64,000 nucleotides of DNA from Triops longicaudatus (Eukaryota; Arthropoda; Branchiopoda; Notostraca; Triopsidae). The position numbers and the translations under genes are program-made. Below are positions 38,301 through 49,621 of this stretch, piece after piece; position 1 is the first letter of the stretch, and each line of letters begins with the position of its first letter. The notes beneath the pieces were generated by a model that had not been told where the DNA came from, did no database searches, and saw nothing but the letters and a program-made list of their open reading frames with translations. The stretch lies in NCBI GenBank assembly GCA_022885665.1, contig JAGQDJ010000010.1:310001-374000 (forward strand), written 5' to 3'.

Positions 38301-39001
38301 ATTTTTAATTTTTTTTTCTTTTGTTATTTCATTAGCGTTTAATTTTTATGGCCTAGTTTGATTTTTATTTTTTGTTAATATTTTACTAACTCAATGTCTT
38401 TTAGTTGTGTCGTCGGCCAGCAGAAGACACACTTCAAAAAATGGTAGAGCAGCAATTACAGTATTTAATACAAGAACGGGAAAAAGAGGCTGAAAAATTG
38501 CAAGCAGCACAAAGAGAAAAATCGGAAGAAACGAACGTTGAGGCCATGGACGTCGACGGAGCTGGAGCTCTCCCAAAAATTGACAGTGAACAGCCTCAAA
38601 CAGAAGCAGCAACGCAGGAAGAGAAAATGGCCCTTCAAGATCCAGCTGCTGCTATGGTGGCGCCACCAGTGAGCGGGGAATCCGTGTCAGGGTCGGAGCT
38701 ACAAGGTGCTGAAGTACCGGCCATGATTGAGAATCAAGCTACACAAGGTTCAGAAATGCCTGTATTTAATGCTCAAGAAGCGGATCTGGGTGGGCGGGAC
38801 GAACCACTGACGCAAGAGCCGAAAGATACGGAAACGAGAGAAGAAAAGACAGTTGAAGCACCCAATTTGCTGCCACCGGCTGAAGGATCGAATCCAGAAG
38901 GTGAAATTCCGGTACTGACACCTGCCCAAGAGTCGGAACCACCCCAAAATGGGTTTGAGCCTGTTCCTGACGGTGGAAACCAACCAATTGCAGCGCCTTG
39001 A
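35359..39001 (+). CDS. SMARCE1: SMARCE1/BAF57 homologue, HMG-box subunit of SWI/SNF
   Basis: Exons: 35359-35428, 35952-35995, 36538-36744, 36863-37037, 37632-37804, 37870-37971, 38405-39001; phases agree, 455 aa (human 411). The HMG box lies in exons 3-4 (PLMPYMRYSRKVWDEVKAS, LKLWEIGKIIGQMWRDL) and is nearly identical to the vertebrate box. It is followed by MKAYHNSPAYQAY, the IQPAEDEDDIDDG segment, the conserved SDLVVPDVRSVVTTNRMQVL region and a coiled coil to about residue 257. The last exon is a disordered tail rich in Glu, Gln, Pro and Ala, longer than the human one. BAF57 is a DNA-bending core subunit of BAF nucleosome remodelling complexes in the nucleus. The Drosophila counterpart is dalao. 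Start codon chosen because MSLPTNYRQN leads directly into the first donor. Confidence 0.96.
38224..38262. other. Strong hairpin in SMARCE1 intron 6
   Basis: AAGACGAC (38224-38231) and ACATCG (38235-38240) pair with CGATGT (38247-38252) and GTCGTCTT (38255-38262). This leaves a six-base loop and a 3x2 internal loop. It may be a folded transposon remnant; no function is evident. Confidence 0.6.
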
Positions 39002-40300
39002 CGCAAAAAGAGCACATAGAAGACAAGTTTTCTTTCTTAAATGATTCTTTTTTTTTATGTGTTTATTACCGATGTTGGGTCGTTAATCTCGATGGCTTTG
39101 TAACCACTTAAAACGTGTGACCAAAGTTTTGCAAAATTACTGGAATTTTTATTTCATGAGAATACAGTTTTGAGAAACGAACAATTTAGCCTTGATTTAG
39201 TTTTGTGTTAGTTTTATCATTGTGTAATGCGTCAGTCTTCGATTAGGCTTAATTAATGCGCAGCATAATTAAAAATTAATGACCCGAAGCTCAATTTTAA
39301 TTGAAAATTTTGAAAGGAAACTTTATAAAAACAACTTGGCGAAACCCAAATCCAGATCCGTAAGTTATGGAGCAGGCTCCAGTGTAGGTTTGGAAAATTT
39401 TTGCTAGTTGTAACTTCATTGAGTGCAAATTCGTACTACAATTCCTTCCAAATTACTGCGAAATGGCTCAAATGAGCTTTCGGGTCAAATTTTCGCACTA
39501 CATTTGCCAAGAACTTTTTGATTAAAACTTCTGCGTCAGTTAGCTTTATCACAAGTATATGAATTAAGACTAATAAGATTTTGGCAAAAAGCACATCTAT
39601 GTTTGCAAAGAACAGGGGTAAATTGCGTTGCAGGCTAACATGTGCAATGCAATGTTTCCATCAGCTTGTTTGATTCCGGGCGCTTCTAGCATGAAAACTC
39701 GGCTTAATTTAACATCACTCAAACCCGACCTAACCTAAAAATCAGTGGTCGTACAATAGAGAAGTATACAATTTGCACAAGAAGGTACATTTACGGGACT
39801 TGTTACAAATGTGTCCTAGAATTATCTCGTAAGTTTTTGACAACTTGCATAACGAGTTATGATGCAAGACCTTCCTCTTGCGATAGTCTAAACAAAATTT
39901 TCAATAATTTTCACGAAATTGCTTTATTCATGTTCGTAAGACATTTTAAATAAAAAAAAAAGAGCATTGTAACCATCTAGTTCTACAATAGGGAGTTAGA
40001 TTCCGTTGGCGTGGGAGTTCTCCGTTGATTCCGCAAGATGGAGCAGAAAAGCAAAAACACTTGCTGTTTGAATGACGACTAGTTTTAAATTTCATTACGA
40101 CCACACGTGAAAACAAAAATGCCCCGGAAACGTTTAAACGAAATTCTTTCTCAACCACTTGACCGAAGGCTTGACTCCGTGATAGAACTCTGTGCTCACT
40201 TATCATTCATTCCTGCCTACTCGTGTAAGAAAAATACATAATAAATCGAAATTAAAGTTACCTAGTCAACAATGAAAATCTACTTTTTCTTTTGTTTTAG
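39002..40300. other. Region between SMARCE1 and the first recognised separase exon
   Basis: It holds the SMARCE1 3' UTR and must hold any 5' exons of separase. Candidates are an ATG-initiated 27-codon frame ending in a GTAAGT donor (39279-39359) and an open stretch between an acceptor near 39745 and a GTAAGT donor near 39829. Neither alone matches the phase needed at 40301, so none was joined. An AATAAA occurs at 39948-39953. Confidence 0.4.
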
Positions 40301-43300
40301 CGCTTTTGAAGTTAAAAGCTGAATCTTTGCTCGAAAAAGAAAATCAAAACGAAGCACAGAAAATTTTAGCGTCGGCTTATTTAGCAGAATCTGCGGGTCA
40401 AGGCATGCGTTCCAAAGCTGTCGCAATTGACGGCTATTTAGCACACAGTCCTGAACTCAGGTATTCAAGTTTTTCATTCTTAATAACATCTGAATACAAG
40501 CTACTCTCATTCTTTAATTATTAACTCAAGTTCCGTTCTTACAGTTTACAAGCAAAAGAGAGAAAACTCACTTCAATTGACATTTTACGCCATTTGCCTC
40601 ATATTCCTCATGAAACCAAACTGGCCGAATTGATCCAAAAACTTCCAACTGGTATATAACGATTATAATTCCATATTTAGTTATGACTTACCCGTAAGAA
40701 AATCGGTTGTCCAAAGTTTGTTATATTAAACCCTTCTACTGTACATTGATGTAAATCGGAACCTTCCGTCCCCCTTCAGTCGACAGTGCGTTCCAGAAGG
40801 GTTCATCATAACGAGACGCTATTGTATTACCCTTTCGTCCAATGGATTCCTTATATTCCATAATATTCCGATTTTTTAGTTTTTGAGCTAAATATTTTTT
40901 CGTTTTTTTTTGCAATTTTTCAGCTTGTTCATGTTAAACTATTTAATGCAAGAAAGTACGAAATATTAATACAGAAGTGTTTAATACTAAAATTTGCCCA
41001 TTTCGCAGATCTAGTCGTGCTTCAGCTCACCGAGCTGTACAACAGTGAGCAGAACGTTCAACTTGTGGCCGGGCCTAATAATGGCACGCCCACTCCGAAA
41101 CTTTTGGTGACACGTTTTGCTGCCCAAGCTCCACCCACTACTTTCCAAATCTCGCCCTGTGAAACACTGGCCAGTACCGGTGCAAGTGGGCTATTCAAAC
41201 TCTTTGAAAAGACCATGAAAGAGCATCAGTCCATTCACGACGGATCCTCGCGCCTAAGTCGCGAAAAATACTGGAAAATGCGTAAAGAGCACGACATCAA
41301 CATGAAAGTAATCCACCAACCTTACCATGTCTATATATTCTCTTACCATTCAAGTACGAATACCTAAAAAATTTCGATATTGACAGTATTTTCTCACGCT
41401 TACTGAAAAAAATAGAAAAGCTTACTAAAATTTAACGTGCAAGAAAATAAAGCAAGAAGTAAACACAGTAAAGAAACTAAACTAACAGAACAAATCACGC
41501 CATTAGTACAAATAATAAAATACATAAAAAGCCTGAAAATATATAAGAAAATACTACGGTATTAATATTAAAGGTAATAAATAAATTCATTAGAAACATA
41601 TTAGAAACAATGTTAAATGTATTACATCAATTTAAATGTTTACGATTGGACAGTAACTGATTTCTTTATTATTATTTAGGAAGTTGTCAAAGTGTTGGAA
41701 GAGAAGTGGTTGGGTCCAAGCAAATGCCTTTTGTGGAATAAGTTTGAAGCGGAAGAGGATAATACGTTAGTTGAGGAGCTGTTTGCATTTGTCGTGAAAC
41801 GCCTGGGCCAGTTGAAGCCGAGTCCGGAGCAGAAGGCCTTTTTGCGCTTGTTATGCCAAGCTGGTCACACTTATACACAAATGGATCTCCGAACAGCTGT
41901 TGCTAATTGTCTTAATTTATCTGACGGAAATTCTTGCGTTCTTGCTATCGCTGCCCGTATGCAAGAATTCAAATTTGCCCATTTTAGGTCCGCCCCTCGA
42001 CGTCCAATCGTGCTAGTTTTGGACAAAGTAATGAGGAATACCATAGTTGAGATTATTTGAAGTTCTTAGTTCTTTTCTTTTTTTCGTTAATTAGTTTTTC
42101 ATATTTTCATACTAACATTATTTTGTTACATATTTGGCTTTAACTTGTTACTTTTGCTTACATTTCGTGCTAATTCTTACTTAATAGCGAATTTTCGAGT
42201 AATATTGTACAGTATAATCTCGTTATAACAAAACTCTGTGCTTAGAAAAACTGTTCGGTATATTCAAAGTTCGTTACATTATCGTTATTTCAGTTCGCTA
42301 TATTGCTTTTTCTTTAGAATGTTACTTAAGTCGAGATCTTACGACCCATCTACTATAGCCGACGTTCGTTATAACAAGATTCTACAATACTTTATTTACT
42401 TTTAGGAACGGTATTGGAATTTGTTTAACTATTTTGTTGGTTGAAAAATCTATTAATATTTCTTTATTTATTTGTTTATTTTCACGTGCGTTTTAACGAT
42501 TATGTGTGAATTTCAGAAGCTGCAAATGTTGCCTTGGGAGAGCATGTCATGTCTGTCGGGACAACCGGTGTCGCGGGTGCCTTCATTGCACTTCTTGTGC
42601 AAGTTTTTAGCGCGTTATGAAGAGAAATTGACTTCGGCTGGCAGTCTGCGTTTTAGTAGCCCATTGGGTGGGTATATTTTGAACCCTGGTGCGGATTTGC
42701 CAAAAATGGAAGCTCGGATGAGGCCGTTTTTCGAAGCCTTGTGGGGCTCGAATGGTCACGTGGGCTGTATCACGGCTGAGCAGTTTTTGGCCTTGTTGAA
42801 GAAGAATGAATTGGTGGTATACAGCGGGCACGGCAGTGGTGCCCAGTTTTTACATGGGGAGATGTTGGCATTGCAAGATCTTAATGTATTGCCGATGTTA
42901 ATGGGATGCTCCAGTGGCGCGTTGGAGGTACCTGGCCGGCGTACGGAACCAATGGGCCACGTGTTTAGTTATTTTATGGCTGGCAGGCAAGTAATTTTTT
43001 GATAAATAATTTGCGCGAAATATTTCGATGATTTTGTGTAATAGTTTTTACTATATATATGAATTAGTCTGACGTATTGTATATTTTGAATTAGTCTTGT
43101 GGTTTATAATGTATTTTATTTTAGTCCAGCGGTATTGGGGAATTTATGGCAAGTAACGGATTTGGAGACGGATAGTTTTACCATAAGGCTGCTGGAGATG
43201 TGGTTGGCTGCACAAAGGAAAGAAGACGTTAGTTTGAGTAAGGATTTGCCGAGTCCACCGACGAGGACGGAAGCGAATATGCTCGTTGCTGTGGCCAAAG

Positions 43301-43392
43301 CTCGTGAAATGTCTAAAAGTGCGCTCAATTCTATGGCACCCGTGGTTTATGGTTTGCCGGTAAACTACGTACCGCAAGCCGAAAAGGGTTAA
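40301..43392 (+). CDS. Separase (ESPL1), catalytic C-terminal part; 5' end unresolved
   Basis: Exons: 40301-40460, 40545-40651, 41009-41307, 41680-42027, 42517-42986, 43125-43392; phases agree, 549 codons plus stop. Separase is the caspase-fold cysteine protease that cleaves cohesin at anaphase onset, held in check by securin. The catalytic region is clear: LVLDKLQMLPWESM, PVSRVPSLHFL, the histidine motif VVYSGHGSG (His codon 42829) and the cysteine motif MLMGCSSGALEVPG (Cys codon 42907), then SPAVLGNLWQVTDLETD. The intron after the catalytic exon must use a GC donor (AG|GCAAGT) to keep frame. The first exon needs one base from an upstream exon I could not identify. Only 1.3 kb separates it from SMARCE1, so the long N-terminal helical region of human separase (2120 aa in all) seems absent, as in Drosophila Sse. 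Confidence 0.93.
42208..42390. mobile_element. pogo/Tigger-like MITE in separase intron 4
   Basis: Begins TACAGTATAATCTCGTTATA and ends with an inverted copy (about 21 of 26 matches) finishing in TA; TA duplication is typical of Tc1/mariner-pogo elements. It shares the internal words GAAAAACTGTTCGGTATA and GTTCGTTACAT with the copy at 60204-60373. Confidence 0.75.
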
Positions 43393-43564
43393 ACAGCATT
43401 AAAGGCTGACTATACATTCAATACGTTGTAAAGAGCTGTTTAAAAATGCGTTTTGTTTCAAAATTCGATTTGTTTAAAATCAAAATTTAAACAAGACAAA
43501 TGCCTTGACCTGTGATATGTAATTAGTTTGGAATACGTTTGCTTTTTAAAATAGCTGTTTTTTA

Positions 43565-43570
43565 AATAAA
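43565..43570 (+). terminator. Poly(A) signal AATAAA of separase
   Basis: Canonical hexamer about 170 bases after the separase stop codon. Confidence 0.55.
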
Positions 43571-44061
43571 TGTAAGCAAGTCTCAACCTTGTTTTGGATT
43601 AATTAGTAGAATTTATTGAAAGTTTCGGCCGTAATTTAACGGTACTTGAAAACGGCAGATTAAATGTAAAAAACAAAGACGACAGAGAATCCTCGAGTTT
43701 TTCCGTTTAATTGTTGCGTGTTCGTAATAATAGAGTTCTATGTATTGCCACTGTCGTTCTGTCAACCCTTTTCGTTTCTCATAGATGGCGTAACGATATA
43801 GAGGAAATGGTCATAGCCAGCCGATTTAAATTTGCAAACAGCTATGAGTTCAGTAGTCAGCCGTGTTCAAAAACCTTCAAATGTCACTACTTTTTAAGGA
43901 TCCCGGATGCCGGCTTAGACGAAGCTGGCCTGAGCCGATGAAAAGCCACAGGACGAAGCTGGCTTCGAAGCCGGCTTTATGTCGTTTTGCTCGGGACACC
44001 ACACCTCTTCCCTACCTTTATGCAAAAACATACGCGTTTACAGGTAAAGAAAACCATAAAT

Positions 44062-44188
44062 AGGCATATAAACTTATTTAGGTCTGGGTATTAATGATAC
44101 TTGTTTAAGTAAAAACAGTTGTATTGTAGAGGGAATTTACACTGAGGAACGCAATCATGTCTTTGCACCCAGTAGTACTCGAAAGCTT
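44062..44188 (+). repeat. Intergenic repeat, copy A
   Basis: Shares with 46185-46314 the ordered blocks GGCATATAAAC, GTTGTATTGTAGAGGGAATT-like, TTACACTGAGG, GTCTTTGCAC and ACTCGAAAGCTTA; I judge identity at roughly three quarters. Confidence 0.7.
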
Positions 44189-46184
44189 AATTAACGCAGC
44201 CTTCAATTGCGTAAGCAGGAAGTGTTTTTATTGCGCTCTCAATTTTGAGCTCTTTTTCTCCGCGTTTGAGGTTTGGTTCGGAACTTACAAGCACTGATCG
44301 TTCCGTGCTTAGACCTGGTGCAAAGTTTTAAACAAACAAGGGCTTGTTTTACAAGCAAGTCAAGCACGCCACACCTCCTACTCCGTACCCTTATGAACAA
44401 ACCTGCGCCTTTACAAGGAAATCCAGCAGCGAACTACACTGACGCTAAGTACGGTGTTGCGTACCAACTGCTGTACGGAAGGGCCTCCAAGTGTCAACCA
44501 GAATTAAAAGTTTCCACTTCGTGTAGTTTTTAAGGGAAAAAAATAATCAAGGTGAGGAATTTAATCTGGATTCCTAGAAATGGGTCTTCTTATTTCTCAG
44601 GATAGGGGTTTTGGCCATTTAACACAACCTTGTTGAAAACGTTGCCAAGGGAATTACAGCTCCTTTCTTGGTTAAAAATGTCCTCTTTTATTTAGCACCT
44701 TGTCCAGTTTCCCTTTCTATGGAGACCGATGCCGTCGAAGATACGAGTTTTCACTTAAAAAAAAAAACGAATAAATTTGAAATCAGTGTTGTCCTGTCGG
44801 CCAACAAGAGCAGTAGGCCTATACGTCTCCCCAATTCAAAGTTAAGTGGAGTATAGTCTGTGTACGCTTAGTTGCGTTTTTTAACTCCCCTCGCGCCAGT
44901 GTACTCTTTTTTTCTTGATTGTTAAGTGTAAATGGACATATAGCATAATTGTTCTGATGGTGGTTTCCGAATTTCTTGTGCGTAAGGCGGGAAAACTACA
45001 GCACTTTTGCTTAAGGAAGTAAAAATAATCTTGAATTTTACGGTTTCTTACCGAACTGTAGAAAGAAACTTAGAATATGCGATCCAGGATCAGAAGTGAA
45101 ATAAAGAAAGAAAAAGCGCGTCGAAAAATTATCAACTTGACGATTCACTGTCGACTTTTGTTATGAAGAAAATACAATTTTCATTCACTAATTAGTAGAA
45201 AAAAAACAGGCCAATTTCAATATTTAGTGCTTGTTTAACTTTCATTAGTAAAGCGAACTAGACTTTTTATCAAAGTGTATAACGACCGGTTGCAAGTAAT
45301 ACAAAATGCACAACGGCGAAAGAATAAATCCAAAAAGGAATCAGGGCGGACAGGATATTAAGAAAAACGATTACAACGGGGGAAGAACATTCAGATGTCT
45401 CGTTTATTGTACCGATTTTATCTTGCTTAAATACAGTTTCCCCGTATTATTTACACTAATACACTAACTTTCTTTCTTTGGGAGCTCACGGATCGATCAA
45501 TTTGGACGCAGGACAATCCGTACAAAAATTATAACGAATGTCCTGCAGACATCTTGAACCTAAAAAATTAGTCACAAAATATACACAACGAATTGGTTCT
45601 CAAGAAAATAATAGGTGACAAATAATAGGTTATGCAAGTAGGTATTATAAAACTAATATGATTTTGGTACTTTCTTTGTACAAAAGAATCTGTTGTTTCC
45701 CCTGGTTTATCAAGTTTTACCACCCTAAAATTCTGGGAGAACAGTTCTCAAATAGAGCGTACACTACTGAATAGTTAGGTAGTGCTGTGCCAAACGAAAG
45801 TTGAGCCATCAGCTCTGCAAAGTAATTGTACAGTACACAAGAATCCAAGACTGGATCTTAGTTAAGAATTGCCCAAAAAGCGTTTTATAACGAAAATGAC
45901 TTCGGGATCTTAAAGAGTTTCAGGAATGGTTGACCTTATGTTTACAAGTCTTACGCATATTTTGCATCACTCGTTTAATTAATATTGTTTAATATATTCT
46001 TAAAGTGTAGATAATTAAGTCTGGACACAGAACCAATGAATACTTCGCATTGTGATGTCTCTATTGGTATAACAACCACTAGCCCCACTTCGCGATGAGT
46101 TTGCTTTCAATGCGGCCTCCATTCGAGGTTTAGCGTACCATTCGAACATTTCTGCTTGCGCCCCTGAGTAAAGCAACCGTAATC

Positions 46185-46314
46185 AGGCAATATAAACCAA
46201 TTTGGGACTGGGAATTAAGACAAGTTGTTATTGTAAAACCGGTTGTATTGTGGAGGGGATTTACACTGAGGCATGTAATCCTTGTCTTTGCACAATGTAG
46301 CACTCGAAAGCTTA
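46185..46314 (+). repeat. Intergenic repeat, copy B
   Basis: Direct-orientation copy of 44062-44188, about 2.1 kb away; unrelated flanks mark it as a dispersed repeat. Confidence 0.7.
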
Positions 46315-46901
46315 GTGAAAATAATAAACACAAAACAATTAGCATTGACCGTTGTTGGTCAAACTATTCTGGCGCTGCGTAACTGTTAACAAACGGAAAC
46401 AGGTCTATTCACTTACTAAACTTTATCCCATTCCACGACGCTTTACTGCCGTCGTAAACAGAGCAGTAGAAACACCTACCACGCGCGCACCTGGCCAATC
46501 ACGCATTGTCACGTGATTCCCTAATCTAAACCGAAGCCAAAGCTCGAAAGTCTGGATTCATAAGTTAAAAGCCTAGGAGGCCAAAGCCGGAGCCCGAACC
46601 GAAGCCAGATTTTTTCGGCTTTTGGCTGTAAAGCCGGGCTTCCGGTATCTCTATTACTCGTGAATATCGAGAAGTTTCCGTGAAGTTACGTGCTAATTTG
46701 AACGCTTAACAACGTACATGTCTTAGATGGTTGTTTGGCGTTTCATAACAGAACGCTAGATTTGCTACTGCTATCGTCACTTTTTCCTGCAAATATGATT
46801 AATCTATAACACATCAAAGCTTGCAATTTAAACGGAGCTTGGGTGCCAAGAGTGAAACAAACCTGTTTGCGACATTGTAGAAGCTGTTGATGGAAACGTG
46901 G

Positions 46902-46907
46902 TTTATT
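46902..46907 (-). terminator. Poly(A) signal of the channel gene
   Basis: AATAAA on the minus strand, 54 bases beyond the stop codon. Confidence 0.6.
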
Positions 46908-46961
46908 AACATTTTCTGCACGACCTACTTGTGAACATTTTCTGAAACTCGTGGAAAGTAT

Positions 46962-49004
46962 TTACCCGTGTAAAAACATACACCAGTACACAACATTTAG
47001 CAGAACAAAACTGGCAGGAAAAAATACTCTGGACCACTTGTCTATAAACAACGCTACTTCCCGGCCGTGACAAAATGTCACGTACTGAGGCCCGGTTGGC
47101 CGTGCTGGACTTTGACTTTTTGCTCGTCGGCCGTTCAACGATCCCTATATCACAGAAAAGACAAACACAAAAACAATTAAGAAAACATTTTAATTGTCTC
47201 ATACGCGTAATTTACGCAAAACATATTACAAATAAACATAATATGCACACATTAATTCTACCGTTTGCACATAAAAAATATAGGCATGAACACAATACAA
47301 AGAACTGGAGGATACAATACCGTATAGGTATTTAAAAGCTGCACCACTTAATGCAAAAGAGTTGTTTACCTTATGCTCTAATGCCGTTAGATCTTCGTCA
47401 GAGTAACCTTTCATGGGCTTTGTTGCCACAGGCCCCATGAAATTGTTTACTACCGCGAACTCCATCAAGGACATGAAGACGAACACGGTACAAGACGACA
47501 TCCAAATGTCAATGGCTTTCACGTAAGACACAGGCGGTAACGACCGTTGCGACTGCGTACTCTGCGTAGCCAAAGTCAAAAGCGAAGTGACACCTAGCGT
47601 TACCCGGGCCGGAATAGCTTCCGGTTTGATCCAAAAGGAGATCCACGACATGACAACAATCAAGCCCGATGGAATGTAGGTGTGGAATAAGTGGTAACCT
47701 AACCGACGTTTAAGGTTGAACACAACTTCCAAACACGTGAAATTTCCTGCAAATTGCATATTCGTCAATAACTTCTCAAATAAAAAAAGAAATAACTTCT
47801 CAATACATTACAATGAAATTTTAAACAAGTACGTAGAGAAATTAAACAATAATGAAGAACATACATTAGTCCACTGCATAAATGTAACAATGAAAATCAC
47901 CCGTAGAGTACTCTAGTGTGCAATCTTCCGTCGAGTTATGTGCGATGTCCAACTGCGGTAACTCGATTTCACGGTTTACGACCAACGGATCGGTAATATT
48001 CCAACGAAAATACAAATCGTTGGTCGTATGCGACACTAACAATCAAACATTATAAATTAACAACGGAAGAACGTTTTAAGACTTACAGCTTTCGATCATC
48101 ATTGAACAGTTCTGGATATCGTGCGGATAACTGAAACAAAAACGGGAATCAGTCTTATTGAAAAAATCTGAAATAATTAGTAGAAATAATATAACTCTTA
48201 CTTTTCAAATTTCATGGCACAAGATAACACCAACGTTAATCTGATAAAAAAAATAATTAAGTATTGCAGAAAGGTGATACAGCGTGATATAGTACTACTT
48301 GGCCATATAGAGCAGTGTTTTGTCATGATAAAGCCATAAATAATGATTCGGTACACCTGAAAAACGATAACAATATTTTTTGTCAACCAAGAAGATCCAT
48401 CACAAAAAAAACTGTACTCATTTCGTGGAACGTGACTTTCTTGGCGTTCTTGAAAAAGCAGTCTGGCCTCCAAATGCTGTTAAGCCAGTTTACGTCCAAA
48501 ATGCGATAGTCTTCCGTCATGTTCTCTGGCAAACGTAATCTGTGGTCGCGCCAGCTCTGCGCAAGGAAAATATCCGCCACGTATGTCTGGCAAAACAAGC
48601 CGAAAATCATTAAAATTTTGGAAAAAAAATAAAAATTTAAATAGCAGAAGTGTAATTCTAGGATGGACAATCGGGCGTTGGAAAAACGGTATAAATATCT
48701 CATGTGATAGCCAGGACACTAGTTCGCTTAACGAGTAAAGTTTTGGGCTACATACTTGCCTGTGTGTGAAGAGAAAAAAAAAAAAAAAAAAAAAAAAAAA
48801 CCTACGTGACCAGACTGCCCCGTCTCCTCCAATAAACTGAAAATGAAATTTACCATGGATTCTTCATTGATTGTGTCAAGGGACAGAACTGTGACGTGGA
48901 AATATACCACAGTAGCTTGTCCCATGTATTTCGGGGGTCGGTTCTTGTCGTACGTCTTCAAATCCAGGGGCAAGATGTCCGTTAACGCTAAACTTGTCTC
49001 AGTC
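46962..49004 (-). CDS. Cys-loop ligand-gated anion channel subunit (glycine/GABA/pH-gated type); first exon missing
   Basis: Minus-strand exons: 49004-48854, 48586-48418, 48356-48299, 48240-48202, 48130-48087, 48035-47901, 47746-47370, 47144-46962; phases agree, 384 codons plus stop. Extracellular domain: TDILPLDLKTYDKNRPPKY, VYFHVTVLSLDTINEESM, the Cys-loop C-(13 residues)-C around AMKFENYPHDIQN, and a second cysteine pair (CTLEYSTGNFTC) as in glycine, histamine and glutamate-gated chloride channels. M1 follows YHLFHTYIPSG; the M2 segment has the PAR sequence before VTLGVTSLLTL, the hallmark of anion selectivity; M3 follows SYVKAIDIW; M4 (FFPASFVLLNVVYWCMF) is in the last exon. From memory it most resembles the Drosophila CG12344-type subunit. 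The ligand cannot be read from sequence. The signal-peptide exon was not found; the first listed exon needs two upstream bases. Confidence 0.94.
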
Positions 49005-49621
49005 CTACGAAATACTTCTTTAGTTTTACACAATTTTTATACTAATACTTCTTTTTAGAATTTCAAAACGTATGAGAAAAATAAATCTATTATTTTTACA
49101 GTTTCAGAACGTATCTGAAAAATAAATCTATTCTGAAACTAATTTCCGTCTATGAATAGAGCGTTAGTTGGGTCAAGCCACGTGACATTCATGACGCCAC
49201 TTAAAAGGTGGCCTCGGGAGAGAAACGTTGGACCTTTTAATAGCCAAGCGCTGATAGTTTATTTGCTTAGAATTGAATATTCATGAGACTATGTAGTATA
49301 CAACACTGTTTATCAAACTATTAAACAGTTTTAGCGTATTTTTTTCTAACTTTCTATTCTGTCGTTGAACTTCAGTGCCATCTAGACGTAGCGTCACTAA
49401 CTTTGAACCTCTTAAAGCTTGAATACCGCGTCAGTCAAAAGTGTCCATAACTTATCATTCACGACATTGTATCTTTTCCGTTCGACATCAAACAAGAAGG
49501 TACTACGTCTTGTATGACGAATTATTGAAACTTTGCGCAAATCTCATTGCTCTAATATACTTCAACAAAAAGCTGTGATTTCCTGGGCCTTAATGATTAA
49601 GTTACTTCCTACGTTATCAAT
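49005..49621. other. Spacer or intron between the channel exons and the unknown reading frame
   Basis: No signal peptide is encoded here on the minus strand. A minus-strand AATAAA at 49258-49263 could end the transcript of the reading frame at 49622-50542. Alternatively the whole stretch is an intron of a joined gene. Confidence 0.4.

Larger units (their letters stand above)
43393..46961. other. Convergent intergenic region between separase and the channel gene
   Basis: About 3.6 kb. At its left edge is the separase 3' UTR with AATAAA at 43565-43570; at its right edge is the channel gene's poly(A) signal. Inside, two stretches (44062-44188 and 46185-46314) are copies of one repeat, and GCCGGCTT-rich segments recur at 43905-43975 and 46545-46640. 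No exon is supported; the largest open frames (about 90 codons) look accidental. Confidence 0.6.

Noticed and set aside
38750..39026. Minus-strand open frames opposite the SMARCE1 last exon
   Set aside because: They are mirror frames of a low-complexity coding exon on the plus strand and have no splice or homology support.
39946..40206. Minus-strand 86-codon frame between SMARCE1 and separase
   Set aside because: No recognisable domain and no convincing splice sites; it begins in an A-rich tract.
48776..48801. A-rich tract as the tail of a retrotransposed gene
   Set aside because: No coding remnant or target duplication is visible beside it; it sits inside a channel intron as simple sequence.
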